Under the pieces are notes generated by a model, which made no database searches, had not been told where the DNA came from, and worked only from the letters and a program-made list of their open reading frames with translations. DNA of 64,000 bases. It comes from Sphingomonas hankookensis. Lineage in GTDB: Bacteria; Pseudomonadota; Alphaproteobacteria; Sphingomonadales; Sphingomonadaceae. A program made the translations under genes and the position numbers. The stretch covers positions 2,227,501 to 2,291,500 of the forward strand of contig NZ_CP117025.1 of assembly GCF_028551275.1 (NCBI RefSeq), written 5' to 3'. Numbering within the stretch: position 1 is the stretch's first letter; the number at the start of each line of letters is the position of its first letter. Shown piece after piece: positions 19,013-28,725 of this stretch.

Positions 19013-20187
19013 TCCACTACCTCCGCTCGGGTCATCTTCAGCTTTCCACCCAGCACGGTGAACCCAAGCTGACCCTCGACCAGCGCCAGCGCGTCGCGGC
19101 CGAACTGTTCGAACCGCCAGCCATTCAGGATCGAGAGCCCGTCGCGCTGCCCGGCGGCGAGCGCTTCCAGATCGTCCGACCGCGCCAGCAGCCGCGATGC
19201 GACCTTGATCTCGTTCGCCCGGATCTTCAGCAGCAGTTTCAGCAGGTCGGCGACCAGCGCGCCTTCCTTGCCCAGCGCGGGTTTGCGCTCGTCGCGGCCC
19301 GGCATTTCCCTCGCCGGCAACGGTTCGGCATCGGCCAGCGCCGCCATCATCCGTCCGCCGATATCGTTGTGCGCCCATGCCGCCGACAGCCCGCGCACCT
19401 TCGCCAGATCGCCCTGCCTGCGCGGCGGATTGCCGGCCAGATCGGCGATCGTCTCGTCCTTGACGATCCGTCCGCGCGGGAGATTCTTCCCCTGCGCCTC
19501 CAGCTCGCGCCACTTGCCCAGTGCCTTCAACCGCCCCAGCACTTCGGGCTTGCGGCTGTTGACCCGGATGCGCTGCCACACCTGTTCGGGATCGTTGAAG
19601 TAATTGGCCGGATCGGCGATCCGCTCCATCTCCTCGTCCAGCCACAGCCCGCGCCCGGTCTTGCGCAGCTTGGCCAGCATCTTGGGAAAGATCACCGACA
19701 AATGGGTCACGTCGGCGATCGCATAGTCGATCTGCCGGTCGTCCAGCGGCCGCCGCGACCAGTCGGTGAACCGCGCCCCCTTGTCGACCGTAATCCCCAG
19801 ATAGGCGTCGACCAGGTTCGAATAGCCGACCTGCTCCCCCTGACCCAGCGCCATCGCCGCCACCTGCGTATCGAACAGGGGGAAGGGGGTCTTGCCGGTC
19901 AGGTTATAGACGATCTCGATATCCTGCCCGCCGGCGTGGAAGACCTTCAGCACGTCCTCGTTATCGGTCAGCAGGTGGAGCAGCGGCGTCAGGTCGATCC
20001 CCGGCGCCATCGGATCTATCGCGGCGGCTTCCTCGGTATTGGCGATCTGGATCAGGCAGAGTTCCGGCCAATAGCTGTTCTCGCGCATGAACTCGGTGTC
20101 GACGGCTACGAAGTCGGACTGGGCGAGGCGGGTGCAGAGGGCAGCGAGGGTCTGGCTGTCTTCGATCAACGGATGGATATGCATCAC
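19009..20187 (-). CDS. rnd: Ribonuclease D
   Basis: 3'-5' exoribonuclease of the DEDDy class that trims tRNA and other structured RNA 3' ends. The 392-aa protein has Exo I FVAVDTEFMRENSYWP, Exo II VFHAGGQDIEIVYNL and Exo III YAIADVTHLSVIFPKM with the Tyr of the DEDDy type, followed by HRDC-like helical domains (residues ~210-370). Two adjacent ATGs (20187, 20184) could start it. It is followed by an overlapping I78-like lipoprotein gene. Confidence 0.93.
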   Translation of the reverse strand: MMHIHPLIEDSQTLAALCTRLAQSDFVAVDTEFMRENSYWPELCLIQIANTEEAAAIDPMAPGIDLTPLLHLLTDNEDVLKVFHAGGQDIEIVYNLTGKTPFPLFDTQVAAMALGQGEQVGYSNLVDAYLGITVDKGARFTDWSRRPLDDRQIDYAIADVTHLSVIFPKMLAKLRKTGRGLWLDEEMERIADPANYFNDPEQVWQRIRVNSRKPEVLGRLKALGKWRELEAQGKNLPRGRIVKDETIADLAGNPPRRQGDLAKVRGLSAAWAHNDIGGRMMAALADAEPLPAREMPGRDERKPALGKEGALVADLLKLLLKIRANEIKVASRLLARSDDLEALAAGQRDGLSILNGWRFEQFGRDALALVEGQLGFTVLGGKLKMTRAEVVE

Positions 20188-20259
20188 GCCCGCATAGCAA
20201 GGTTCCCCGCCTTGACAAAAGGGGGTGGGGGAGGGAAGCGGCCAATCAACAATTCAACC

Positions 20260-20353
20260 GTCATCCCCGCGCAGGCGGGGATCCATACACGCGAACGTTC
20301 GCGTGAGAGCCGCACCGTCAGCGGCTATGGATTCCCGCCTGCGCGGGAATGAC
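20260..20353. repeat. 94-nt dispersed hairpin repeat, copy 2
   Basis: Same length, arm sequences and internal words (CCATACACGC, AGCGGCTATGG) as the element at 9131-9224; the inner parts differ by scattered changes. The arms are CCCCGCGCAGGCGGGG and TTCCCGCCTGCGCGGGAA. It ends 21 bases before the aspS start, so it lies in the aspS leader. Confidence 0.85.
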
Positions 20354-20374
20354 GACCAAGCAAGGTTACGTTTG

Positions 20375-22168
20375 ATGCACGCCTATCGCACCCATAACTG
20401 CGGCCAGCTCACGGACGCGAACGACGGCGATACCGTCCGCCTGTCGGGCTGGGTGCATCGCAAGCGCGACCATGGCGGCGTGCTCTTCATCGACCTGCGC
20501 GATCATTACGGCATTACCCAGATCGTCGCCGACAGCGATTCGCCCGCGCTCGCTTTGCTCGAATCGGCGCGCACCGAATCGGTGCTGACGATCGACGGCA
20601 ATGTGAAGCTGCGCAGCGAGGCGACCCGGAATCCGAACCTCGCCACCGGCGCGATCGAAATCTACGCCCGCGCCGCGACGCTCCAGTCGGCGGCGCAGGA
20701 ACTGCCGATGCCGGTCGCGGGCGAGGCGGAGTATCCGGAAGACATCCGCCTGCGCTACCGCTTCCTCGACCTGCGTCGCGAGCGGCTGCACGCGAACATC
20801 CTGCTGCGCTCGAACGTCATCGCGTCGCTGCGTCGCCGGATGATCGATCAGGGCTTCACCGAATTCCAGACGCCCATCCTGACCGCCTCGTCGCCCGAAG
20901 GCGCTCGCGACTATCTGGTGCCCAGCCGCGTCCATCCGGGCAAGTTCTATGCGCTGCCGCAGGCGCCGCAGATGTTCAAGCAGCTGCTGATGGTCGCCGG
21001 CTTCGACCGCTATTTCCAGATCGCACCCTGCTTCCGCGACGAAGACGCCCGCGCCGACCGCAGCCCCGGGGAATTCTACCAGCTCGATTTCGAAATGAGC
21101 TTCGTGACGCAGGAGGACGTGTTCGCCGCGATCGAACCCGTCCTGCACGGCGTGTTCGAGGAATATGCCAACTGGCAGGGCAAGGGCCGCACCGTCAGCC
21201 CGCTGCCGTTCAAGCGCATCCCCTACCGCGATTCGATGCTGAAATACGGCAACGACAAGCCCGACCTGCGCAACCCGCTGGTCATCACCGACGTGTCGGA
21301 CCTGTTCGTCGGATCGGGCTTCGGCCGTTTCGCCTCGATCGTCGAGGCGGGCGACGTCGTTCGCGCGGTGCCGGCGCCGAACACCGCTGACAAGAGCCGC
21401 AAGTTCTTTGACGACATGAACGCCTGGGCGCAGTCCGAAGGGTTCGCCGGCCTCGGCTACGCCACGCGCAAGGGCGGCGAATGGGGCGGCCCGATCGCCA
21501 AGAACCATGGCGAGGAAGGCATGGCCAGGATCGCCGAGGCGCTCGGCCTCGGCCCCGATGACGGCGTGTTCTTCGCCGCCGGCAAGGAAGCGCAGGCGGC
21601 CAAGCTCGCCGGCCTTGCCCGCACCCGCGTTGCCGAGACGCTGGGGCTGATCGACGACAAGCGGTTCGAATTCTGCTGGATCGTCGACTTCCCGATGTTC
21701 GAATATGACGAGGACGCGAAGAAGGTCGATTTCAGCCACAACCCCTTCTCGATGCCGCAGGGCGAGATGGAAGCGCTGGAGACGATGAACCCGCTCGATA
21801 TCCTGGCCTACCAATACGACATCGTCTGCAACGGCGTGGAGCTGTCGTCGGGCGCGATCCGGAACCATCGTCCGGAAATCATGTACAAGGCGTTCGAGAT
21901 CGCCGGCTACTCGCAGGCCGACGTCGACACGAACTTCGCGGGCATGATCAACGCCTTCAAGTTCGGCGCCCCGCCGCACGGCGGCTCTGCGCCGGGCGTC
22001 GACCGTATCGTCATGCTGCTGGCCGACGAGCCGAACATCCGCGAGGTCATCACCTTCCCGATGACGCAGAAGGCGGAAGATTTGATGATGGGCGCGCCCA
22101 ATTATGCGACGCCCAAGCAGTTGCGCGAACTGAACATCCGCGTGACTGTCGACGGTCCGAAGGAGTAA
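20375..22168 (+). CDS. aspS: Aspartyl-tRNA synthetase, bacterial type
   Basis: Class II synthetase charging tRNA-Asp (some alphaproteobacterial forms also charge tRNA-Asn; not decidable here). The 597-aa protein has the N-terminal OB anticodon-binding domain ([20 protein letters not shown]) and motif 2 [20 protein letters not shown]. The large bacterial GAD insertion covers about residues 290-420, and the motif 3 region is [22 protein letters not shown] 20375 gives the conserved start [12 protein letters not shown]. The 94-nt repeat lies immediately upstream. Confidence 0.97.
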   Translation: MHAYRTHNCGQLTDANDGDTVRLSGWVHRKRDHGGVLFIDLRDHYGITQIVADSDSPALALLESARTESVLTIDGNVKLRSEATRNPNLATGAIEIYARAATLQSAAQELPMPVAGEAEYPEDIRLRYRFLDLRRERLHANILLRSNVIASLRRRMIDQGFTEFQTPILTASSPEGARDYLVPSRVHPGKFYALPQAPQMFKQLLMVAGFDRYFQIAPCFRDEDARADRSPGEFYQLDFEMSFVTQEDVFAAIEPVLHGVFEEYANWQGKGRTVSPLPFKRIPYRDSMLKYGNDKPDLRNPLVITDVSDLFVGSGFGRFASIVEAGDVVRAVPAPNTADKSRKFFDDMNAWAQSEGFAGLGYATRKGGEWGGPIAKNHGEEGMARIAEALGLGPDDGVFFAAGKEAQAAKLAGLARTRVAETLGLIDDKRFEFCWIVDFPMFEYDEDAKKVDFSHNPFSMPQGEMEALETMNPLDILAYQYDIVCNGVELSSGAIRNHRPEIMYKAFEIAGYSQADVDTNFAGMINAFKFGAPPHGGSAPGVDRIVMLLADEPNIREVITFPMTQKAEDLMMGAPNYATPKQLRELNIRVTVDGPKE

Positions 22169-22305
22169 ATCCTCCCCGGGACGGGGAGGGGGACCGGCCG
22201 CAGGCTGGTGCAGGGGGCTACCCTGTTCCACCACCGTCGCGGTTGCGGCGATCCCCCTCCACGATGCGGTGCATGGTCCCCCTCCCCGCGAAGCGGGGAG
22301 GATTT
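22167..22305. repeat. Inverted repeat of two hairpins after aspS (REP-like doublet)
   Basis: Left arm 22167-22195 and right arm 22275-22305 are near-perfect reverse complements (outer AAATCCTCCCC / GGGGAGGATTT, inner GGGAGGGGGACC / GGTCCCCCTCCC), and each arm is itself a short stem. It overlaps the aspS stop and fills the gap to the convergent carbonic anhydrase gene, so it can act as a bidirectional stop or mRNA-stabilising structure. Confidence 0.8.
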
Positions 22306-22312
22306 GAAGGGC

Positions 22313-22936
22313 TCAAGCGTTCTCGAACGTATCGCCTTCAAGGACGCGCAGCCGCCCGTCCTCGATCGCGAAGACCGCGCCGTGGAGCTTGAGCTTGCCG
22401 GCCTCGACCCGTTCCTTGACGAACGGGAAGGTCATCAGGTTCTGAAGCGAGACCTTCACGCCCTCCTGCTCCAGAGCCTTCTGCCCTTCCGGCCCGGTGC
22501 CATGTTCCGCGACGACCTTCTCGCGCGCATCGTCGAGCAGGTCGATCCAGTGCGCAACGAAGCCGCCTTCACCCGGTTTGGTATTGGCCAGCGACTGGGT
22601 GAGGCAAGCGTTGACGCCACCGCACGCGCCATGGCCGAGGACGAGAACTTCTTCGACCTCCAGCTTCGTCACCGCAAATTCCAGCGCCGCCGAGACGCCA
22701 TGCCGACCGCCATCGTCCTCGAACGGTGGCACGAGGTTGGCGACGTTACGCACCACGAAAATCTCGCCCGGCCGTGCGCCGAAGATCGTTGCCGGATCGA
22801 CGCGGCTGTCCGAACAGGCGATCACCATCACCTTCGGGCTCTGCCCGGTGGCCAGTTCGCTCCAGCGCTCGCGCTCCTGCTGCCATTCGGTGCCGCGGAA
22901 GCGATAATAGCCCTCTTTGAGGTCGCTGAAGTGCAT
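22313..22936 (-). CDS. can: Beta-class carbonic anhydrase
   Basis: Zinc enzyme interconverting CO2 and bicarbonate in the cytoplasm, supplying bicarbonate to carboxylases. The 207-aa protein has the zinc ligands Cys41 in ACSDSRVDP (with the Asp-Arg dyad), His102 and Cys105 in GHGACGG, plus VVRNVANLVPP. No signal peptide is present. Divergent from lipA with a 109-base gap. Confidence 0.95.
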   Translation of the reverse strand: MHFSDLKEGYYRFRGTEWQQERERWSELATGQSPKVMVIACSDSRVDPATIFGARPGEIFVVRNVANLVPPFEDDGGRHGVSAALEFAVTKLEVEEVLVLGHGACGGVNACLTQSLANTKPGEGGFVAHWIDLLDDAREKVVAEHGTGPEGQKALEQEGVKVSLQNLMTFPFVKERVEAGKLKLHGAVFAIEDGRLRVLEGDTFENA

Positions 22937-23045
22937 CAGTGGGTCTCCATGTTTGGTATAAATCTTCCCTCGGTCGCTAGACGCACAGGCGACGCGATCG
23001 TTGCAGGCGGTTGTTCGTTTGCCCGTCCGTCGCTATCTGGCAGCC

Positions 23046-23972
23046 ATGAACGAGATGACGCCGCTGCCCCGCCCCGAGCGGACCCGCAAGCCCGACTGGA
23101 TTCGCGTAAAGGCTCCGACCGGGAAGGTCGTGCAGGAAACCCGTGCGCTGATGCGGTCGAAGAGCCTGACGACGGTGTGCGAGGAAGCGGCCTGTCCGAA
23201 TATCGGCGAATGCTGGTCGAAAAAGCACGCGACCGTCATGATCCTCGGCGACACCTGCACGCGGGCCTGCGCCTTCTGCAACGTGAAGACCGGCATGCCG
23301 CGCGCGGTCGACCCGATGGAGCCACAGCATGTTGCCGAAGCGGCGGCGGCGATGGGCCTCAATCACATCGTCATCACGTCGGTCGATCGCGACGACCTGC
23401 CCGATGGCGGCGCCAGGCAGTTCGTGAAGGTGATCGAGGCGATCCGCGCCGCGAACCCGACAACGACGATCGAGATCCTGACCCCCGATTTCCGTAACAA
23501 GCACGAAGCGGCAGTCGAGATGATCGTCGCGGCGCGCCCGGACGTCTACAACCACAATCTCGAAACCGTGCCGCGCCTCTACCCGACGATCCGGCCGGGC
23601 GCCCGCTATTACGCGTCGCTGCGCCTGCTGGAGAGCGTCAAGAAGCTCGACCCGTCGATCTTCACCAAGTCGGGCATCATGCTCGGCCTCGGCGAAGAGC
23701 GGCTTGAGGTGCATCAGGTGATGGACGACATGCGATCGGCCGATATCGATTTCCTGACCATGGGCCAGTATCTGCAACCGACGCCCAAGCACGCCAAGGT
23801 CATCGACTTCGTCACGCCCAAGGCGTTCGACGGCTTCGCCGCCATCGCCCGTGCCAAGGGCTTTCTGCTGGTCGCATCCTCGCCGCTCACCCGGTCGAGC
23901 TATCACGCCGGCGACGATTTCGAACGGATGCGGGCGAACCGTGACGCCAAGCTGGGCGTTGTTCGCGCCTGA
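23046..23972 (+). CDS. lipA: Lipoyl synthase
   Basis: Radical SAM enzyme inserting two sulfurs into protein-bound octanoyl groups of lipoyl domains. The 308-aa protein has the auxiliary-cluster cysteines C45, C50 and C56 ([12 protein letters not shown]), the radical SAM motif CTRACAFC (C71, C75, C78) and the C-terminal RSSYHAG whose Ser ligates the auxiliary cluster. ATG 23046 is the family start. The stop overlaps ratA (TGATG). Confidence 0.97.
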   Translation: MNEMTPLPRPERTRKPDWIRVKAPTGKVVQETRALMRSKSLTTVCEEAACPNIGECWSKKHATVMILGDTCTRACAFCNVKTGMPRAVDPMEPQHVAEAAAAMGLNHIVITSVDRDDLPDGGARQFVKVIEAIRAANPTTTIEILTPDFRNKHEAAVEMIVAARPDVYNHNLETVPRLYPTIRPGARYYASLRLLESVKKLDPSIFTKSGIMLGLGEERLEVHQVMDDMRSADIDFLTMGQYLQPTPKHAKVIDFVTPKAFDGFAAIARAKGFLLVASSPLTRSSYHAGDDFERMRANRDAKLGVVRA

Positions 23973-24472
23973 TGCCCAAGCATAGCGAAACCCGCCACCT
24001 GCCCTACACGCCGGAGCAGATGTTCGACCTGGTCGCCGATGTGGCGCGCTATGGCGAGTTCCTGCCCTGGGTCAGCGCGATCCGGGTGCGGTCGGATAGC
24101 GAAACCGAAATGGTCGCCGACATGATCGTCGGGTTCAAGGGCCTGCGGGAGAGCTTCACGTCGAAGGTGCAGAAGGAGCGCCCCAACCATATCCGCGTCG
24201 ACTATCTCGACGGGCCGCTCAAATATCTCAACAACGACTGGCGGTTCAAGCCGGATGGGCAGGGTGGCACGCTCGTCGACTTCTGCGTCGATTTTCAGTT
24301 CAAGAACCGCGTGTTCGAAATGCTGGCGGGACAGGTGTTCGACCGCGCGCTGCGCAAGATGATCGGCGCGTTCGAGGATCGCGCCGCCGCGCTTTACGGC
24401 GATTCCGGCACGGGTTCCTCGGGCGCCACTTCCGGCGGCAGCAGCAGCTCGAGCGCGCACAACGCCGCCTGA
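23972..24472 (+). CDS. ratA: RatA/Coq10 START-domain protein
   Basis: 166-aa protein with a START/polyketide-cyclase fold; relatives are Coq10-type ubiquinone-binding proteins and E. coli RatA. Seen features are HLPYTPEQMFDLVADVARYG and EFLPWVSAIRV at the N-terminus, YLDGPLKYLNNDWRFKP and DFCVDFQFKNRVFEMLAG in the second half. In alphaproteobacteria a role in ubiquinone handling is the likelier one. The last ~25 residues are a low-complexity Gly/Ser tail encoded inside the region that also encodes the end of pncC on the other strand. Coupled to lipA by TGATG. Confidence 0.85.
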   Translation: MPKHSETRHLPYTPEQMFDLVADVARYGEFLPWVSAIRVRSDSETEMVADMIVGFKGLRESFTSKVQKERPNHIRVDYLDGPLKYLNNDWRFKPDGQGGTLVDFCVDFQFKNRVFEMLAGQVFDRALRKMIGAFEDRAAALYGDSGTGSSGATSGGSSSSSAHNAA

Positions 24473-24933
24473 AGGCGGATTTTCCCACGCCCCAGGTCGC
24501 CGAACTGGCGCAGGTCGGCAACGACCTTCGCCGGATCGCCGCCCTTTTCCGCGCGCGCGAACACGACGGTACCGACCGGCTTCTTCTCGCTGCCGCCACC
24601 GGGACCCGCGACGCCGGTGATCGCGACCGCGACGTCAGCCTGCGTCACCTCCAGCGCCCCCTGCGCCATGCTCCATGCCGTCGCGATGGATACGGCACCG
24701 AAGGTCTCGATCACGTCGGAGCTGACCTTGACCAGCTCGATCTTCGCCTCGTTCGAATAGGTCACGAACCCGGCTTCGAACACGTCGGAGCAGCCGGGGA
24801 TCTCGGTGATCGCCGCCGCGACTAGTCCGCCGGTGCAGCTCTCGGCCAGTGCGACGCGGCGGCCGGCGTTGCGGTTCTCGTCGACCACGCGACGCGCGGC
24901 TTCGATCAGTTCGGGGGGTAGAATGCTGTCCAT
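24394..24933 (-). CDS. pncC: Nicotinamide-nucleotide amidase, CinA C-terminal domain protein
   Basis: Deamidates nicotinamide mononucleotide to nicotinic acid mononucleotide in NAD recycling. The 179-aa protein consists only of the CinA C-terminal domain: ALAESCTGGLVAAAITEIPG, AGFVTYSNEAKIELV and AITGVAGPGGGSEKKPVGTV. ATG 24933 is the family start; the frame is open further upstream without similarity. The C-terminal tail (LLPPEVAPEEPVPESP) overlaps the end of convergent ratA by 79 bases. Four bases separate it from the upstream lipoprotein gene. Confidence 0.9.
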   Translation of the reverse strand: MDSILPPELIEAARRVVDENRNAGRRVALAESCTGGLVAAAITEIPGCSDVFEAGFVTYSNEAKIELVKVSSDVIETFGAVSIATAWSMAQGALEVTQADVAVAITGVAGPGGGSEKKPVGTVVFARAEKGGDPAKVVADLRQFGDLGRGKIRLQAALCALELLLPPEVAPEEPVPESP

Positions 24934-24937
24934 GCTA

Positions 24938-25453
24938 TCAATTCCGCGCGGCCTGCCGGCACAAGGGCAGCCGCATCTGGGGGTTGGCGCGGTCGGCATC
25001 GACCTGCGCGAAGAGAACGATCAGCCCGGCGACGTTGCGCGGGGGCAAGGCCTGTACCAGGTTCGCCGCCCGTTCGATCCGGGGGCAATCGGCCGCATCG
25101 ATATTGCCGACGACCATCGGCGCGATCAGCGAGGCGACGATCGGCGCGGCGAACGCCGAATCGAGCAGCTGGATCGCCTGCGGCGCGGTCAGCCGGGACA
25201 ATGCCGCCTTGGCCTGTGGCCATGCCGCATCGGTTTCCGCTTCATAGCGTGAGAGGAATGGCCCGCCGGTGCGCCGCAGCAGCGCGGTCGGCGGCAAGGC
25301 ACTGGCGCAGCGCGTGCCGGCCTGCCGGATCAGTTCAGGGGCAACGAACAGGACCAGCGCCTCGGCCTCGGCCGGCGTGACGCAGCTTTGCGCAGTCTGC
25401 GCCGGAGCGTTGGCGCAGGCGGTCAGCGCCAGCAGGGCGGCGAGCCGCTTCAT
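24938..25453 (-). CDS. Hypothetical lipoprotein
   Basis: 171-aa protein with a lipoprotein-like signal (MKRLAALLALTACANAPAQ; lipobox LTAC, Cys13). The remainder is helical with three further cysteines and the segments AEALVLFVAPELIRQAGTRC, GPFLSRYEAETDAAWPQAKA and APMVVGNIDAADCPRIERA. No family is recognised. ATG overlaps the ispDF stop (ATGA) and pncC follows four bases later, so it belongs to an ispDF-lipoprotein-pncC unit. Confidence 0.75.
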   Translation of the reverse strand: MKRLAALLALTACANAPAQTAQSCVTPAEAEALVLFVAPELIRQAGTRCASALPPTALLRRTGGPFLSRYEAETDAAWPQAKAALSRLTAPQAIQLLDSAFAAPIVASLIAPMVVGNIDAADCPRIERAANLVQALPPRNVAGLIVLFAQVDADRANPQMRLPLCRQAARN

Positions 25454-26592
25454 GCCGGCACCCGGATGGTCGCGATCGCCTGTGCGGCGATCCCTTCCTG
25501 CCGGCCGGTAAAGCCCAACCGCTCGCTGGTCGTCGCCTTGATGCTCACCTGACGTTCGGGAATATCCAGCAACGCCGCGATCCGTTCGCGCATCGCGCCA
25601 CGGTGCGGGCCGATCTTCGGCGCCTCGCAGATCAGCGTCAGGTCGACGAAATCGATGACCCCGCCCTCTACCCGCACCAGCGATGCGGCGTGTTGCAGGA
25701 ACTGACCCGATTCCGCGCCGCGCCATTGCGGGTCGCTCGGCGGGAAGTGCGTGCCGATATCGCCCGCGCCGATCGTGCCGAGCAGCGCATCGGTGATCGC
25801 ATGCAGCACGACATCGGCATCGCTATGCCCCGATAGCCCGCGATCGTGCGGGATGAGCACGCCGCCCAGCCACAATTCCTCGCCCGCCTCCAGCCGGTGG
25901 ACGTCATAACCGGTCGCGCTGCGCGACACGAGCGCGGGCAGCGCACGGGCTTCGGCGGCGGCGAAGTCGGCCGGATAGGTGATCTTTTCGAGCATGATGT
26001 CCCCTTCGACCATCGCCACGTCCAGCCCGATCGCGCGCAGCATCTGCGCGTCATCGGTCGCCTCGGCGGTAACGTCCCACGCCGCATGGGCGTTGCGGAT
26101 GGCGGACACCGCAAAGGCTTGTGGTGTCTGCACCCGAACCAACCGGTCGCGGGGCACCACGTCGCCCAGCGCCTCACCAGCCAGCGCCAGCGTATCGGCC
26201 ACCGGCAGCACCGGCACCGCGCCGGGTGTATGGTCCAATGCTGCCAGCAACCGGTTGATGACGATGGCGGGCACGAACGGCCGTGCCGCGTCGTGGATCA
26301 GCACGCGCGCGGCATCCCCGATCGCGGCCAACCCGGCGGCGACGCTCTCACGCCGCGTGGCACCGCCGGTCACGAACGCGACCTCGCCGATTGCGGCGCG
26401 GAGCAAGGCCTCCTGTCCCTCGCCGATCACGACCAGCACGTGGTCGATGCCGGGATGGCCGTCCAGCGCCGCATGGGCGTGCGCGATCATCGCCCGCCCG
26501 GCGATCGGGGCATATTGCTTGGGCAGGCTGCTGCCCGACCGGATGCCGGTTCCGGCGGCAACGATCAGGGCGACTGTGGGTCCGGTCTGCAT
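25450..26592 (-). CDS. ispDF: Bifunctional IspD/IspF, MEP isoprenoid pathway
   Basis: Fusion of 2-C-methyl-D-erythritol 4-phosphate cytidylyltransferase (residues ~1-220) and 2-C-methyl-D-erythritol 2,4-cyclodiphosphate synthase (~225-380), steps 3 and 5 of the MEP pathway. IspD part: ALIVAAGTGIRSGSSLPKQY, TGGATRRESVAAGL, VLIHDAARPFV. IspF part: TGYDVHRLEAGEELWLGG, the metal-binding HSDADVVLHAITDALLG and GDIGTHFPPSDP. Such fusions are common in alphaproteobacteria. Divergent from dusB. Confidence 0.96.
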   Translation of the reverse strand: MQTGPTVALIVAAGTGIRSGSSLPKQYAPIAGRAMIAHAHAALDGHPGIDHVLVVIGEGQEALLRAAIGEVAFVTGGATRRESVAAGLAAIGDAARVLIHDAARPFVPAIVINRLLAALDHTPGAVPVLPVADTLALAGEALGDVVPRDRLVRVQTPQAFAVSAIRNAHAAWDVTAEATDDAQMLRAIGLDVAMVEGDIMLEKITYPADFAAAEARALPALVSRSATGYDVHRLEAGEELWLGGVLIPHDRGLSGHSDADVVLHAITDALLGTIGAGDIGTHFPPSDPQWRGAESGQFLQHAASLVRVEGGVIDFVDLTLICEAPKIGPHRGAMRERIAALLDIPERQVSIKATTSERLGFTGRQEGIAAQAIATIRVPA

Positions 26593-26683
26593 GGCGCCCG
26601 CCTAGCGCAAGCGGTGGCGGCCCGCCAGCCTTGCCCTTGGCGGGCGGATACGGTAAGGGCTGCCCAATTTTCAGGCACAATCC

Positions 26684-27675
<992 letters not shown>

Positions 27676-27679
<4 letters not shown>

Positions 27680-28725
27680 TCGCAACCGGCGCCATGCCGT
27701 CCTTTACGGAGCTGTTTGCCGGACTTCCGGTGGCGGCGCTGGTGCTGGACGAGGCGGGGTGTATCGCCCATGCCAATGGCGCGGCGGAGCTGTTACTCAA
27801 CCAGTCCGACCGGGCGATGCGTGGCCTGTCGCTCGAACAGATATTGTCGCTGCCGCCAGGCTATGCCGAACAGCGCGACGGGCGCGCCTTTGCCAGCTAC
27901 GACTGCGAATTGCAGCTGCGGCGCGGGGGACGGCTTCGCGTCGATTTTCACGATACGCCCGCCGCGCACGGATCGGCATGGCGGGTCATCATGCTGTACG
28001 GCGTGCGCGACGGGCATAGCGGTTCGCAGGCTGCCGGCGCCCGCGCCGCGATCGGCGCCGCCGCGATGCTAGGCCATGAGATCAAGAACCCGCTGTCGGG
28101 CATTCGCGGCGCGGCGCAGCTGCTGTCGGGCGAGGTCGACGATCGCAGTGTCCTGACCGACCTCATCATCGCGGAGGTCGACCGCATCGCCGCGCTGATC
28201 GACCGGATGCAGGACTTTACCGACGATCGCCCGCGCGCGTTGCAGGCGCAGAACATCTACCCGGTCCTCGCCCATGCGGTACAGCTGGCCTCGGCCGGTT
28301 TTGCGCGCGGGATCGTGATCGAGGAACGCTTCGACCCCTCGCTTCCCCCGGTGCGGATCGACCGCGATGCGTTCGTGCAGGTTCTCGTCAATCTGCTCAA
28401 GAATGCGGCTGAGGCGCTGGACGAGATCGAACGCCCCCGGATCATTCTCGGCACCGCCTATCGCCACGGCATGTCGCACAGCATTGGCGGGGGACAGCGT
28501 CGAGCGGTGCCTATCGAGCTGACCATTACCGACAACGGTCCCGGCGCGCCCGCCGATATCGCCGGCCACCTCTTCGAACCCTTCGTTTCGGGGAAGCGCG
28601 AGGGGAGGGGCTTCGGCCTGCCGATGGTTGAAAAGCTGGTCGGGGAGATGAATGGCTTCGTCCGCTATGCCCGTGAAGGATATCCGCCGATGACCGTGTT
28701 CCGCATCCACCTGCCGCGCGCATGA
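27676..28725 (+). CDS. ntrB: Nitrogen-regulation sensor kinase NtrB
   Basis: Cytoplasmic histidine kinase that phosphorylates NtrC under nitrogen limitation, normally controlled by PII. The 349-aa protein has an N-terminal PAS domain (ELFAGLPVAALVLDEAGCIA), the H-box MLGHEIKNPLSGIRGAAQLL with the phospho-His, the N-box VNLLKNAAEALDEI, and the G-boxes ITDNGPGAP and GFGLPMVEKLV. GTG 27676 overlaps the dusB stop (GTGA) and is preferred; ATG 27694 is an alternative. ATGA overlap with ntrC. Confidence 0.93.
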
